Below are positions 23,771-37,465 of a stretch of DNA of 64,000 bases, piece by piece. The stretch spans positions 63,742,523-63,806,522 of the forward strand of contig CM057228.1 of assembly GCA_029891385.1 (NCBI GenBank), given 5' to 3'. The stretch is from Erythroxylum novogranatense (Eukaryota > Streptophyta > Magnoliopsida > Malpighiales > Erythroxylaceae). Numbering within the stretch: the first letter of the stretch is position 1; each line of letters starts with the position of its first letter. The notes under the pieces were generated by a model that did not search any database, was not told the origin of the DNA, and saw only the letters and a list, made by a program, of their open reading frames with translations. A program made the translations under genes and the position numbers.

Positions 23771-26571
23771 TGGGATGTGTACCATTCAAGTCTTACGGAA
23801 GAATAGATAGAGGTCGGAGCGGAAATGACGTGTGTAACCAAAGGTCAATTTGCCAACGCTACCTAAACCTTAATTATCTGTTACAAGAATTATATGTATA
23901 TATATAAATACGTTTGATTTTTTTAGTTAAAATATTTTATAATATAACTGAAGCCTGAAATATAATATAATATAATATAAATTGTATTTCATTTTGCGAC
24001 TTAATTTTTATAATTTTCTTTAAATTATTTTTGAAAATTGGTCTATTGCATTCACCGTCCATGTACACATGTTTGATGCCGTTTATACAATAAGTTAAAA
24101 GAATTCTTCAAATAATATGGAGGGATAAGGAAGGAGTGCTGACTTTTGCATGAATAGATTTTGAATCTATTAGTAATTTAATTGAAATATAATATTTATT
24201 TTAATTAAATACTAATTATAATTTAAATTGTAATTAATTATAATTAAATATTAATTATGCATATCTCAATTTGGTCATTATTTATTAAATATTTCATATC
24301 TAATTTTAAAGTTTTTTAATTTGATTAAATTGTTTTTTATCTTCAACCACCTTTTTGTACGTGACCTATTCCTAGATGTGTTGTCATTATACAAAATTAT
24401 AATCTTAAATTATATTTAAAATTAGATAAATTGAACTTCTTTAATTTATCTTTAAATTAAAGTGTCACTTTACTATAGTCAACGATTTCTCAAATCAATA
24501 CTAATCGAGAACAATATAATATTTTTCATAATCACTTTAGAGTGATGAATTATATATTAATCACTCAACTATTTTATATAATTTATAGTATATCTAATAA
24601 CTATCAATTGAGCTATCTTTGACTAGGATATATCATAAGTAATATTGAAATAGGACAATTTCTAAGTGAGACACTTTAGAGATCTCATGTTAATAGATTA
24701 CTTATACAATCATCATAACGAATATTTTACTTATACATAAAAGTAATATTCCAAATAAAATTCCTATATTAGGTCAGTGAACTTATTCTCTAACAATTAC
24801 TGATTTGTTTGTTTAAATATCTTAAGACTTTAATTTGTGAGATCGACTACTTCCTTTATAAGGAATAAATATAATTGTATAAGTCCTTTTATGCTTTACT
24901 AATGTCCATTCTCAATAGGAAGACTAGAAACAATTTAGGGATCATATACAAAGGTAGTATGAATGTTAGAATTATGATCTCATTATAATTTTATTTGCAA
25001 TATATTTTATCCCATTGATTTTATCTTATATATCGTTAATTAAACAAATATGATAATATAAATAATGTCTTTAAATAATTATATTATAAAATTACGACTA
25101 GCCAATTTGCTTTAGGATATAAACTAACAAAACTGATATTCAAAAAATAAATTTCCATTGTAAAATTATCATATAGTTCGTATGAAGCATATAATAAATC
25201 AAATAAAAACATCAACTAAATATATAAATTCTCACATTTATGAAAACTCTTATTAAAATCCATAGCATATAATAAATCAAATAAAAACCTCAACTAAATA
25301 TATAAATTCTCACATTTAGGAAACCTCTTATTAAAGTTCATAACTAAGTGTGGTATCTACTAAATTTTAAACATAAAAACTTCGACCACTTTAAGAATGA
25401 ATAGAATTTTGATTTTACATTAATAACCTTTTATTAATATCTTTTAAAATTTAAGAATTCCAAACTTGAAAAATAAATAAATTTCAATTAGTTTATTATA
25501 ATTTTATGCATAAGACAAGCACGAAACATATAAGTGTTTATCATTAAATATCATGATAATCATTACACATATTAAAGTTAAAGTATAAAAGATCAACTAT
25601 TAAATAGAATTATAATCTTATTTTATAAGGCTAAGACTTGAGACTTGTGACCAGTGCCATTAAATATGTATTTCCCCGATATGGGATCGAATTGCTTCAT
25701 TATGAGCTACAGTGAACCCGAAAAGAAATTATATTAGGAAAAGCATGTATAAATGCCAAAGAAAAGGTGAATTATAGCTACTTATTACGATAGAAGATCT
25801 TGATCAATTCTTTTGATGCAACTCCTCCAGCCAAATCTGCTCATTTTGTTTATAAGGTCCTCAGTCATGGTTGAGCCATTGCAAACTAGTCCCAAAGAAG
25901 ATAGATGGTGTAGTTTTTCTGTCGAGATATGACATCAGTTGAGACCAAACGAGTTGACTTGCAATGCATATATTGTTTGGTTGATGCAATAATAAGATTT
26001 CATTAAATTATATGTATTTTATATAATTTAAAAACTATTAAATATCTCCTTGGACTTAGTTATTCATCTGAACATATCCCTAATATTAGTTCCCATTATG
26101 TATTTGGCATAGACCGGCAACATATTCAGCCAAAGTAGCATGTAACAACTTGCATATACATTACGTATCACATAGAAAAGACAACATTATTGAATAAAGA
26201 GAAACCAACTCCTATATGATGTCTTTTCATATTAAATAAATCCTACCTATTTATTTCGATTAATATGTAATAATGTTGTGATGAGGGGGTTATGTCCTTT
26301 ATAATGTGATGAGGGTTATGATTTGTGCTTAAAATGTCATGTTTGAATAGATAACTGTCCTTATATGAAAACATATCGCAGTTAACTTATTCATTATCCT
26401 TTTTTATGGCTTAATTTAATTACATTCTTCTTCAAAAAGAAGAAAAAGGTCCCATATGTCCGCCTTCTCCACCTCCTTACTCCTCTTAAAAGATATTTGG
26501 ATGGTTACTCTTTCCTAGATGAAACATATAGGAGTAAAGATTGGACAAAATTACTGTAGCGACCCCTGTGT
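23771..26571. other. AT-rich intergenic DNA, no gene seen
   Basis: No protein-coding similarity on either strand. There is a short (TATAA)n run near 23960-23982. The stretch around 24130-25160 is very AT-rich and has the look of an old LTR remnant, but without termini I can support. Confidence 0.45.
25187..25342. repeat. 78-bp tandem duplication
   Basis: GCATATAATAAATCAAATAA begins at 25187 and again at 25265, and the following sequence, including AACTAAATATATAAATTCTC, is repeated with few differences. Two copies, period 78 bp. Confidence 0.85.
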
Positions 26572-26777
26572 TATACGAAAGTAGTTAATTAAACTCTGAG
26601 ATATAAAATGTTACTCTATTAACCTTATGTTTTCAATTTTGCTGCAAAAAAAACCTTAGCCGTGTGTTGTTCCTCCACGCTTAAGGGGCTGTGAGTTAAT
26701 AAAATTTCAACTCAGGATATTTTTTGCTAATTTTTATATGCCAAGATTTTTTTAGCAACTTTTGAATAACACAGGGT
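26572..26777. mobile_element. MITE candidate with imperfect terminal inverted repeats
   Basis: The left end ACCCCTGTGTTATACGAAAG and the reverse complement of the right end, ACCCTGTGTTATTCAAAAG, match closely, giving inverted ends about 20 bp long around a 206-bp segment with no ORF. I do not see a clear target-site duplication, so the family is unknown. Confidence 0.5.
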
Positions 26778-28200
26778 TATTAAGGCAATAAATTTGTAAA
26801 GATTGTTCATTATATTTCCCTCATACGTAGCCATATAGTCAACATCTTCAAAGTATAAAATGGTTCACTTTGCATTCATGCATGCGTGGAGAGGAATTCC
26901 ATAAGTGCCATTATGTTAACACACCCCCGGTAACCCTTGTTATGAGATATAAAGAATTTCAAAAAAATAATAATAATTAGTGCCATAATGTTAGAGATGA
27001 ATGATTTTACGACTACTCAAGAAAATGCCATATAGAGAAGTGCTAATCTGTGCACAAATAGAAGAAAATGAAAAAGAATTAATAAAATAGTAATTGAATA
27101 ACTCCTTTGAAACAATGGTAAAAACTTGACCTAATTGATAAACAAATTAACATAGTGAATTGTAGCAGGTTATTAAAACTGAAGTACTTTAGAGTCATGT
27201 TCTCATAAGTGTATTATTATGGTTATTAATCGTCATAAAAAACTATCTGTATAAAAAATAAGAATATTAGATATTTAAATCTTATACTAATAAAAAGATA
27301 ATTAAATATTAAAGAGAAATCAAGATGAACAAATGATAGGGTTTCGAATTCAACGATATGGAATTTTAATTATTATACAAAATTTATTATCATTATTGAA
27401 ATAATAATTAACCTAATATATCTATTGCCTCTATTAAAGCATATAAGTATATTTAATTAGGTAACTACCACCTCTTTATCGTAATTTAACTTAATCAAAC
27501 TCATTACGTATAGTTAATTTATTTAATTACTATAGTAATGTACGATCCTTTCATTCTCTAACACTAACATATTTAATCTCCTAATGCACGGATCATGATT
27601 CACCTCTCAGTACTTCATGCTATCTTTTAAGATTGAATATATAGAGATCATGCATAAATCTAATATTAAGATTAAAGAGAATACATTTAACAAAGAATAA
27701 TCAAATCATGTATAGATTATTAAAAGATCCATCAAAAGCAGATAATTTCATAATCAAACTGAGAAGGCAATTTAAGGCAACTGTACATCTACTATTTTTG
27801 GTAGGTGATCGATGCTCTTAATGGTAGGTTTATATTCTGAGCATATCAAATAAAAGCCTCTAATGGAGGCAGCTTGATGTACCCTTCAGAATAGGAGAGG
27901 TAGAAGCTTGAAGGAGGTACATCTGAATTTAGAAATAGGGATAATCCTTTCCTTTGCAAATCCTTATAAGTTATCAACTAAAGACCCAAAAATGATTCTT
28001 CAATCAGAAAAAATGCACCTACATATACTCAAATGGAGATAGGTAAATAACGGAGAACTATAGCGGCAACTGCTAGTCTAACAGGGAAGCCTAATCACTT
28101 TCTTCATAATGGGATTGTCACTCCATCATTGGAGTTGTTACAGGCTGGAGCCAAAACCTGATGTAACAAATTGACAAAATTTTCTTTAATAAGAGGCCTT
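26778..28200. other. Intergenic DNA, no gene seen
   Basis: AT-rich, with no recognisable coding sequence. A short imperfect inverted repeat (ATGTACC...GGTACAT) is present at about 27874-27925. The last part (from about 28030) may already be LINE 5' sequence. Confidence 0.4.
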
Positions 28201-29623
28201 CTTTCCCATAAGTTCAAATCTAGGCAAAAATTAAATGGGAAATAGGGTGCTGGACAAAATTATGCTAACAGAAGAGAACTCTTTCCTCTTCAAGTTAATA
28301 AATGAAGACAATTTGAATATGGTTATTGAGTCTAGTCCTTGGCACATTGGCGGTTAGCCAATGTTTGTTCAAAAATGGTTCCCTAGAATAGAGATTGATA
28401 GAGCTAGAATTAAGACTATTCCTTTATAGATCAACTTCCATAATGTCCCACTAGAGTAGTGGGATCTAAATGGTCTGAATTTTCTTGCAAGTTGGGTAGG
28501 TATACCATTAGCTTGTGACATACCAACAACAAGACTTGCGAGAATATACTTTGCCAGAAAATGTGTGGAGGTTGAGGTTATGGATGAGCTCCCTGATGCA
28601 CTTTTTTTTATGAGACTAAATGAAGGTTGAGAAATCAGAAATCCAACATACTTATAACTAGAGACCTTAGCTAACTAGGAAGGTTTGGAAGACTATTCGA
28701 AAAATGTTCTTGTTTGGTTATTATTATGAAGTGATGGGGATTATAGGACTAATAAAAGATAAGAGTGTAAGTACTACATTATACTTAGAAGGAACTCTTG
28801 GTAGATTCAAGAGAAGTAGTAAATGAGAAAGTATTATGGAAACAAAGGAATGAATTAAATAGTAATAAACATGATGTGGAAGATCAAAACAAGGAGATTC
28901 AAGAACTTAATTAGATAGAGAAGTCAATAGAGCAAGTTTCTTTAACATTTATTCAACTTCACATAGGAAATCAGGGAGAAAGAAAAGAAAATTTAAAGGG
29001 GGTTGGTAATTTCCCCAACTCTCACAATACAATCATGATTTTTTGGAATATAAGGCGTATGAATGACCTTCTAAAAGTCAAGCTATTGGGGATTTCATTT
29101 TAGAGAAAAAGCCTATCATTTTAGGTTTGTCTGAGACCAAAATCAAAGCCCCCAAACTTCAAGATTTTATGAAGTTTTTGGGCACCAATTAGACTTTTGG
29201 ATCCAATCATGAGCTTTACTGTAATGACATAATAGAGTATACCTATAACAAGGAAAAAAATACAGGTTTTTAATATGAACAACTCTAATCAATTCTTTTA
29301 TTTGCCTTGCAAGATGGAAGGAATAAATAACTCTTTTGACCTATCCATCATTTATGCTTCAAACTTTGAATTCCAAAGACCTAAACTATAGAAGGATCTT
29401 AGTTTCATTCAAGTTTCAATGTCTAGGTCTTAGATGCTAGCTGGTGACTTTAATTATGTCCTACACCTTCTAAGGCTTAAGGGGAAATAGTTAGATTCAC
29501 TAGAGAATGCACTTTGTAAGTTAGAGGTTCTTAACTTAAAGTATGTAGGTAATCTTTTTACATAGAGTAAGTAACAAGGTAAATGCTTCACTAAGAAAAA
29601 TCTTGATAGATTTGTTAGTTAAA
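28201..29623 (+). pseudogene. LINE (L1-type) retrotransposon remnant: ORF1 and endonuclease start
   Basis: With several stops, 28220-28620 translates to a DUF4283-like LINE ORF1 protein: SPWHIGG, MFVQKWFPRIEIDRARIK, NFHNVPLE, LASWVGIPLACDIPTTRLAR. From 29030 a second coding region starts, MIFWNIRRMNDLLKVKLLG and KPIILGLSETKI, which is the beginning of the L1 endonuclease domain that nicks the target DNA. The reading continues to LVN at about 29623 and is then cut by an LTR insertion; the matching continuation is at 30900. Confidence 0.75.
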
Positions 29624-30904
29624 TATTGATAGTTTTAAATAGAAAAAAATTCTTGTTGCAAGTATACATATCGTAACTTATAGTATAAAAGATATCGTTC
29701 CTACAAGAATTGTATAGTCACCTCAAAATTCTTGTAAACTTTATTTAAGGTAAATAATAAGATGAATAACTAAGAAGTAAACTTAAAAACTTAATAAATA
29801 AACTATTAACTAAGCAGTAATAAAATTGATTGATTGATTAATAATTACAGCTAAGGATTACTTCTATCCTTACTTTTTTTCTTTTACCTATGCTAAATAT
29901 TAGTTATTATTACCTCTCTCGAGATCTACTTAAGCAATCTCAATTATAATAGATAGAAATTGAATTGTGATCTCTCAATATATCAAAATTGTTTGTAACT
30001 ATAAAACTAGATTTAAATCAATCTTATGGATAATTAAGAAACAATTGAGACCTCTCTTCAATTGCCGATTAACTTGATGTTTATAGGTGCATTGAGGTAC
30101 CAACTCTCGCTATGCAACACTACATAAGTGAATCAATCCAATCTCTTGATTGTAAAGTTCAACAAATAATTTAAGAGTAATTCCTAAAAAGGAATTTATC
30201 AATCCATAAATGTATCTAAATATCCAAATCTAATCATCATTAACGTATAATGATATAAGGAAATAAAAAAGAGTAGAAAATGAAATTTGGAATTCCTCTC
30301 TTCTTTGTTTTGAGTTAGAAAATCTACAACCTTATTCTTGAGAGTTCTCCTCTTTTGATCTTCTTTAGTTATGATTATGATGTCGACAAGAGGTGTTTTA
30401 GGCTTCTTTATATACTCATGAGTCTTTTAAGGTTTTGTTTAAGGTTTTTCCACATGTATATGTTCCAAAAATAACCCAAAGCATCAAAGTATGATTTTTT
30501 TTTTCATTCTATAAAACACCTGGCATGATCATACATAACTATGCACAATCATGCATGGCTTTGCCCATTCTCTTTGGCTTATGCCAAAGGCTTACAACCT
30601 TCTGCTCCTTATTGCACTGTTATGTACAGGTTTGCACTATTATGCCATATTTGATTCTTTAGCTTTTTTCTTCATCTTTCCTTCATTTTTTTTGTTTCCA
30701 CTCATCACCAAACACATTCAACAATCTTTTAAATATATAATTAAGATCAATCTCATTCCTCCAATAACAATTAATTGAAAAATAAATAAAAACATTAACA
30801 AAAACATAAATCTAAGTCCTAAACACATGATTACTTTCTAAAAAAACACTAGAAATATACTTTAACACTTAGAAAACATACTAAGTTTTACACCTTTCAT
30901 TAAC
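29619..30904. mobile_element. Probable solo LTR inserted in the LINE
   Basis: The LINE reading frame stops at about 29623 and resumes at 30900, with an insert of 1276 bp. The insert begins TATTGATAG (probably from TGTTGATAG) and ends CCTTTCA. The flanks are TTAAA (29619-29623) and TTAAC (30900-30904), a 5-bp duplication with one mismatch. The insert has no coding sequence. Part of it (about 29990-30100) resembles a piece at 37670-37760, so it belongs to a family present elsewhere in the window. Confidence 0.5.
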
Positions 30905-31035
30905 TAGGCATGGATGAGGATTTTTACCAAGTCTTTTTTACCATTTTAGTCCTCACTTATGATCTGATCACTTTATAACGGAGTTAAAGAAATTCACAAC
31001 TTCGATTCCCTTCAATGCACACTTTAGATGATAGG
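30905..31035 (+). pseudogene. LINE endonuclease continuation, broken
   Basis: This continues the frame interrupted at 29623: after a TAG probably derived from TGG it reads AWMRIFTKSFLPF, followed by a stretch matching the SDH end of the endonuclease domain in another frame. It is cut at 31036 by the LTR of the next element, so reverse transcriptase is absent. Confidence 0.55.
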
Positions 31036-32365
31036 TGTAGTTTATACTATGTTTTGATAGGTGTTTTAGTGTGTTTATAGGTGGTTATTAGATGATTATT
31101 GCATTTGGGCTTAGAATTATGTTAATGTGATTGGTTGTTTATATTTTAAGTGTTATGTGATTTAGAGCATGATTTTGGATTGTAATATTGTGTTTCTTAA
31201 GGTATTTGATGTGTTTGTTAGTGATGGAAACCAGATAAGTGAAGGAAGGAAGCTGAAGCATGCATGGGTGTATAGGTGCATGGTAGTATCATAGTCATAA
31301 CATCTATGTCACGATCGTGATAGAATGTCATCCTGTAGTATCATGATCGTGACACCTATGTCATGGTCATGACAGGCACTTCCTAGGTGCAAGAGTTTTC
31401 ATTTGCTTTGAGTTTTGGGGGTAATTTTGGAACCGATTGAAGGGGGAAATCATAGTTATACCCTTAAGACACTCCGAAACTATTTAAGAACATAAAAACA
31501 CTCTAAAAAAGGTAACCACCATCTTACAAAATAGGATCAAACATAGAGGATCAAGAAGAACATCAAAGATTTTAGATTTCCAGATCAAGTTCCAAATCAA
31601 GTTTTTCTTCCTTTCCTTTTATTATTTTCATTAAATTGATGTGTAAATTGGATTATTGGTTACATTTATGATGTTCTAAATTTTAGATTAGGGTTTCTTC
31701 TTTAGTTGTTTTCTGACTTGATTATTATTGAATTCAATAAAATATTTTAGTGTGGAGATAATTGTGCATATCAATACTTTGATAATAAATCAAGAGAGAG
31801 AGTTAAAAGTAATCAAATTAGGTTATGCAATGAGAGTTGACAATTTAATAAGTTACACAATTTTCACATTGATAATCATACGAAGAGAGATTTTGTGTGA
31901 GAACTCAGTTATTCAATATTTCACTTTAGAACTAGTTGAAAATGTTAGAAAGTTTTTATAAATCAAGAGGTTGCAAAATCTAAAATTTCACAATCAATTA
32001 GGGTTAATTGATTAGGTCTTGAGAGGGATTAATCAATCCCTTAGAAAATCTAGGATCATCACCTAATTGAATCAATAGTGGTTAAGGGAATAAAACACCA
32101 AAAGAATAAATTCTAAGCCTTTATCATTGATCATCCTTAAATAATTATGGTAGCTCAATTTTTAATTAATTGTTTGTTTAATTTTATTACATTGCTTTAA
32201 TTTATGTTATTTACATTCATTTAACTCATATTTCATTACCTTAGACAAAGTTAGGTTCACTTGGTTTTAACTATTTTATCGTGGGATCGACACCTTTAGC
32301 ACTATAAGCTTACAATCGAGATACTTGTTGATATTGAGAGTTTTATTAGAGGTAAAACTTGCTCA
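31036..32365 (+). mobile_element. 5' LTR of an Athila-like Ty3/gypsy element
   Basis: The segment from TGTAGTTTATACTATG (31036) resembles the one starting at 36659 over about 800 bp, in the same orientation. It ends near GCTCA at 32365, a few bases before a primer-binding site. It contains inverted-repeat words: TCACGATCGTGA at 31309-31320, then TCATGATCGTGACA and TCATGGTCATGACA just downstream. The end coordinate is approximate. Confidence 0.7.
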
Positions 32366-32374
32366 AGAAGTTTT

Positions 32375-32391
32375 TGGCACCATTGCTGGGA
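32375..32391 (+). other. Primer-binding site of the Athila-like element
   Basis: TGGCACCATTGCTGGG closely matches TGGCGCCGTTGCCGGGG, the site used by Athila and related gypsy elements to prime reverse transcription from a tRNA 3' end. The differences are C-to-T or G-to-A changes, as expected from methylated-cytosine decay. Confidence 0.75.
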
Positions 32392-32724
32392 GTTTAGATT
32401 AGTACTTTTTAAAATTCCTCTGATCTAAGGAAATTTTTTTACCATTTTTGTGTCTTTGTTATTGCATGAACACAAGAATAACTTAGAGTTTAAGCAAGAT
32501 CGAAGACAATTCAACTCTTGATATTATAGGACAAGAACTCAAAATACGAAGAGCGAGATACCAAGAAGAGATCGAAAAAATGATGGTAGAAGAGTATAAT
32601 CAAGGAGACTATCAGTGAACACTGATAGATTTCATGAGACCAGGGTTCGATGCTACATATCAAGGCATCACTTGACCACTGATGCAAGCAACATCATTTG
32701 AGTTCAAGCTAACTATATTGAACA

Positions 32725-33250
32725 TGCTATAAACTAATTTGCAGTTTTATGGGTTATCTAATGAGGATCCTAAAGCCCATTTAGTGAATTTTTTAGAAAT
32801 ATGCGACAGTTTTCGATATAATGGAATGTTGGAAGATGCTGCTAGGATGAGGCTCTTTTCCTTTACATTAAAAGATAGAGCCAAGGCATGGTATCACTCT
32901 CTAAACCCTACAAACGCCACGACATGGGAGAAATCGATGCATACATTTTTTAGACAAGTACTTTCCTCTATCTAAGACAAAGAGGATGATAAAGGAGATT
33001 ACGAATTTCCAACAAAATGACGGGGAGTCACTCTATGAAACGTGGGAGCGATATACGGACTTATAAAGGAGCTGTCCTCACGATAATTTACCAAAGGTAT
33101 TTCTCTTGCAAACATTGTATCATGGAGTTAATCCACCCATGAGGGGCACCATAGATGCAGCTTCTGGAGTATATCTTATGTAGAAAATAGTTAAGGAAGT
33201 GGAGGACTTGTTAGTAGAGATGGTGAATAACAACTATATTTGGATGTAAA
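32725..33250 (+). pseudogene. Athila-like gypsy gag, broken
   Basis: The frame from 32739 reads [20 protein letters not shown], then [19 protein letters not shown] and [11 protein letters not shown], all matching the gag domain of Athila-type gypsy elements. After a frameshift near 32970 it continues with FQQNDGESLYETWERY and LYHGVNPPMRGTIDAASG. Stops are present, so no functional Gag is expected. Downstream to 34000 the coding signal becomes weak. Confidence 0.8.
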
Positions 33251-34059
33251 AAAAAGTAATTAGTAGTCGACTTTCTTAGATCAAAAGGGAGCCATTGTTG
33301 TCGATTCAATAACAACAATGTAGGTTAAGATCGATAACTTAATAAGACAACTGAATGTCCTGCAAGTCTCTTAATCTTCTCTACTTGGAGTAATTCAGCA
33401 TGGATACGAGTTATGTGGATAAGTTAATCATGTTACCACTGATTGTTTTTAATGCAAAATAATAATAAAAAGAAACCTCAACTATATAGACACACAATCT
33501 AGTCGAGAAGGAGGAAACAACTTTTATTCTAACACTTACAACCCTGAGTGGAGGAACTACTCAAATTTTCTTAGCTAAATAATACGGGTAACCAACTGCT
33601 GAATCAAGAGCCACCTGGATTTCAACAAAATAATTCTAATTCTAATGATTCTAAATTAGGCAAGATCATTGACAAGCTTATGAGAATAAATGAAGCTCAC
33701 AAGATGCTAGAAGGGAAGATTATAAGCATGGATGAGGCTCATAAGAGGCTAGAAGGGAAGTTCAATCAAGTAACTACAAACGATGCCTCACCTATTCATA
33801 ACTTACATGTCTAAATGAGCCAATTGACACATGTGTTATCTATAAGAAGTGTGAGGAGTCTCCTGAGCAATACTGAAACAAACCTAAGAGTGAAACTCAA
33901 GGAAATCACAATTATAATTGGGAAAGAGTTTGAGCAATCAACAGAGAAACAATTTGAACCCATCCTAGAAGAAGACCAATAAAAGAAGAAGAAGGATATA
34001 CACATGAGTGACTATCCTTCTTATGTTACCAATCTGCTATATCCACCTAAGATTCCATT

Positions 34060-35130
34060 CCCCTAACGCTTAATAAAGAACAAAATAGGTGTATATTTTG
34101 AAAATTTCATAGAGAAGTTGAAAACTTTGCAAATTAATTTATCTTTTACGAAGGCATTGGAACATATGCCCAAGTATGCAAAGTTCTTTAAAAACATATT
34201 AACAAAGAAGCGGACTTGGGAAGAGAATCAAATGGTAGTATTAATAGAAAGATATAGCTCTATTATCACCAATCACATGCCTTCTAAAATGAAGGATCCT
34301 GGAAGCTTTACAATACCATTTGTGGTTAGTGAGTTAGAATTTCCAAAGTGCTTATATGACTTAGGCGCAAATATAAATCTTATGTCTTTGTCAACCTTAA
34401 GGAAATTGGGGCTTGGTGATATGAAATCAACTTCAATGCTTATTCAGTTAGCGGATTGATCCATAAAGAAACCATTTGGCATGATGAAGGATGTTATCAC
34501 AAAGGTGGACAAGTTTATTATTCCTATGGATTTCTTTGTATTAAATTTCAAAGAGGATAAGAACCGTCCACTATTTCTTAGATGACCCTTCATGAACATT
34601 GGAAAAGTATTGATAGATGTTTATAAAGGCAAGTTGCTTCTTCGTATTGGTGACGGGCATGTGAAATTCAATATGAATAAAGACTTGAAACATTTGAAAG
34701 AAAGTAGCTCATGCATGAAAATAGAAATAATGGATGAATATATCAAAGCACAAGAGAAGGACTGCTTTGAAGAAGTAAGTTTGAGGAGCAAGTGACAAAA
34801 GGCTTAAAGTTTGAGGAATATATGGAAGTATTTGTTCAAAAAGATGAAGTAGAAGAGTGGACGATGATGATTGGAGAAGAAGATGAGCAATTTAATGTCC
34901 TATAATACAAACTTTTAGACTCCATTGAAGATTAATGGGATTTCATAATTCCCAATTATGTTGACAGTTTGTTATGAAAAAAGGCATCACAAAAATTACT
35001 TGGATTATTCGATTTGATTGATTATGTCCTTTTCATTAACGCCCAAAAAGTAACTTATTTACATAATATAAAACTTCCTTGTAGAGAAAAAGGTGGTAGC
35101 AAGCTACTCATAATTGATCCCGGTTAAGTT
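34060..35130 (+). pseudogene. Athila-like aspartic protease region and collapsed pol
   Basis: The frame 34118-34459 shows an aspartic protease-like core: FTIPFVVSELEFPKCLYDLG, with the DLGA active-site motif (usually DLGAS), INLMSLS and RKLGLG. A further short piece follows (34592-34795). Between about 34800 and 35130 only a remnant like the end of pol is found (LLIIDPG). Reverse transcriptase, RNase H and integrase are absent, so pol has been deleted internally and this copy is not autonomous. Confidence 0.7.
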
Positions 35131-36658
35131 TTGAAGGATGCAAGGTCAAGCTAGTGACCATAACTTAGCATATTTAGTAGTTAGATTGTAAATGTTGTGT
35201 AGTTAGGTTTGTTTTAAATTCTAGTAATTAGGTTTTAATTTTCATTTTCTTGAAATGGTTTGGGTTGCTAATTTTCTTATTTTTTTGAAGTGACTATAAG
35301 TTAAGGAAGTAAACTTAGGGGTTAAGTGAAGAAACAGTAGATGATAAAGAGGAAAGCTAAGGGAAAGTCTTCACTTTGGTCTTCGATAATAACAAACTAT
35401 TGAAGGAGATGCCACAAGAACAACAATGAAAGTGATGCAACATTAAGAAGATTTACAAATACTTTACTACTCAAGGTTTTCACATCCATCTCGAACATCG
35501 TCACCACCTCGATCACCTTAATGGGTTTCATGCTCTTACCCTTTTATTTATATCATTTCTTGCCATATTTATTTTTATACATGTGTTTTGTTTTCTCACA
35601 TTAAGGAAAATGTGATGTTTAAGTGTGGGGAGGTTTGTGCATTGACATGAAATATTTGTGTGAATTTAGCATACCATATTGTGTTAGTTTTGATTAGGTT
35701 GACATCGTGTTGCATATTTATGAATTGTGTGAATGTGTCAATGACAATACTTTGATGAAATTAGTTTAGTTTTTAACATTGTCATTTAATTTGTAAAGGT
35801 ATGTTGATTTGTGAATTTTATGTTCTAAGTACCTTTGGTTGAATATGCATGTTAATTAGGATAAGATATTCATTCTGCTCACCATAGGAAATTTGTTTGT
35901 ATACATTTATAATTATAATTCAATTGAAAGATTTAGCATCATTAGTAACCTTTCAAGAGAATGATTGACTAAAAAGAAATATGGTAGGCTAAGTAATAAA
36001 TTAAAAAATGTGTATGTTAAATAAATAACTATTTGGCTGGCCCCTTTTGAAATAAATTGGGATATGAATAGAGCTAGTAGCCAATTGAGAATGTGATATA
36101 ACTGAGTAACTAGGGGTATTCATAGCAAAATGATTATTTTCATGTCAAAAAGGCTATAATGACATTCTAACTAAGCTAAATAATAAAAATGTGGCCTAAT
36201 TGAGTAATAGGGACATTCACAATAAAATGTTTGCCTTCGCATCAAAGTCCTAGGTTAATGTTAAAAAATTTAAAAATAATGTTTTAATAAATAAAACCTA
36301 CTGATCTTTGAAAATAGTGAGAATTTTCATGAAGGGGGTACTTAGTGATAGTTATATTTTCAATTGATTAATAATTATGAATGTATATGTAAAATTACCA
36401 CAAGTGAACGTATAGGGTGTTAATGTTTTGATTAATATGTATATTCAGTTCAAAGTGCTTAATCATGAAAAGCATAAGTTAGTATGTTGGTAAAAATTGA
36501 ATGATTAATGTTTTAGGTTAAGTTGATTATGTGAGATTTGAGTCATTGTCTCATTATTGCATGTTGAATGAATGTGTGCTTATGTGTTTTTTATTTGGGT
36601 TATTCGTTTGATTTTTTTTGTTTTTCCATGAGGACAACAAAAAGTTTAAGTATGGACA
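35131..36658 (+). other. Athila-like 3' non-coding internal region and polypurine tract
   Basis: This is a long non-coding segment between the pol end and the 3' LTR, as usual for Athila elements. It has two phrases of the type TTTAAGTGTGGGGA (35619-35632) and GTTTAAGTATGGACATG (36643-36659); the second directly precedes the 3' LTR and is probably the decayed polypurine tract. The region 35600-36650 has an inverted homologue at 44836-45890. Confidence 0.6.
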
Positions 36659-37465
36659 TGTTGATATATGTTATGTCTTAATAGGCATTTTAGTGTGTTT
36701 ATAGGTGTTTATTAGATGATTATTGCATGTATAGGCTTAGAATTATATTAACGTAATTGGTTGCTTATGTTTTGAGTGTATGTGATTTTGGATCTTAATC
36801 TTGTGTTTCTTGACTTATTTGGAAACTAGCCAAGTGAAGAAGGAAGGAAGTTGGAGCATGCATAGGGTGCATGGTAGTGTCATGGTCATGATAACTATGT
36901 TACGATCGTGATAAAATGTCATCTTACAGTGTCACAATTGTGATAGACACTTCCTAAGCCGAGATTTTTCATCTGTTTTGAGTTTCAATGGCCATTTTGG
37001 AATTGATTGGAGGGGGAAAGTTACACCCCCAAGTCCCTCAGAAACTATTTGAGAATATAAAAACACTCTAAAGAAAGTAGCCACCATCTTGCAAAATTGG
37101 ATCAAACGAGGAGGATAAAAAGGACATCGAAGATTTCCAGATCAAGTTCCAAATCTAGTTTTTATTTCTTTCCTTTTTTATTTTCATTAAAATTGATGCC
37201 TAAATTGGATTTAAGAAACATTTATGACGTTCTAAATTTCCATATTAGGGTTTGTTCTTTAGATGTTTTCTGACTTGATTATTATTAAATTCGATATAAT
37301 ATTCTAGTGTGGTGATAACTTTGTATGTCAATACTTCAACAATAAATTGAGAGGGTGAGTCACAAGTAATTAGATTAGGTTATGCAACAAGAGTTGGTGA
37401 TTTAATAAGTTATACAATTATCAGATTGATAATCATATAAAGAGAGATATTGTGTGAGAACTCAA
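36659..37465 (+). mobile_element. 3' LTR of the Athila-like element, truncated
   Basis: It begins TGTTGATATATG and resembles 31036 onward (shared GTGTGTTTATAGG, GAGCATGCAT, TCATGGTCATGA, CGATCGTGATA). The match ends at about 37465 (GTGTGAGAACTCA), where other sequence begins, so roughly 500 bp of LTR are missing. Confidence 0.7.
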
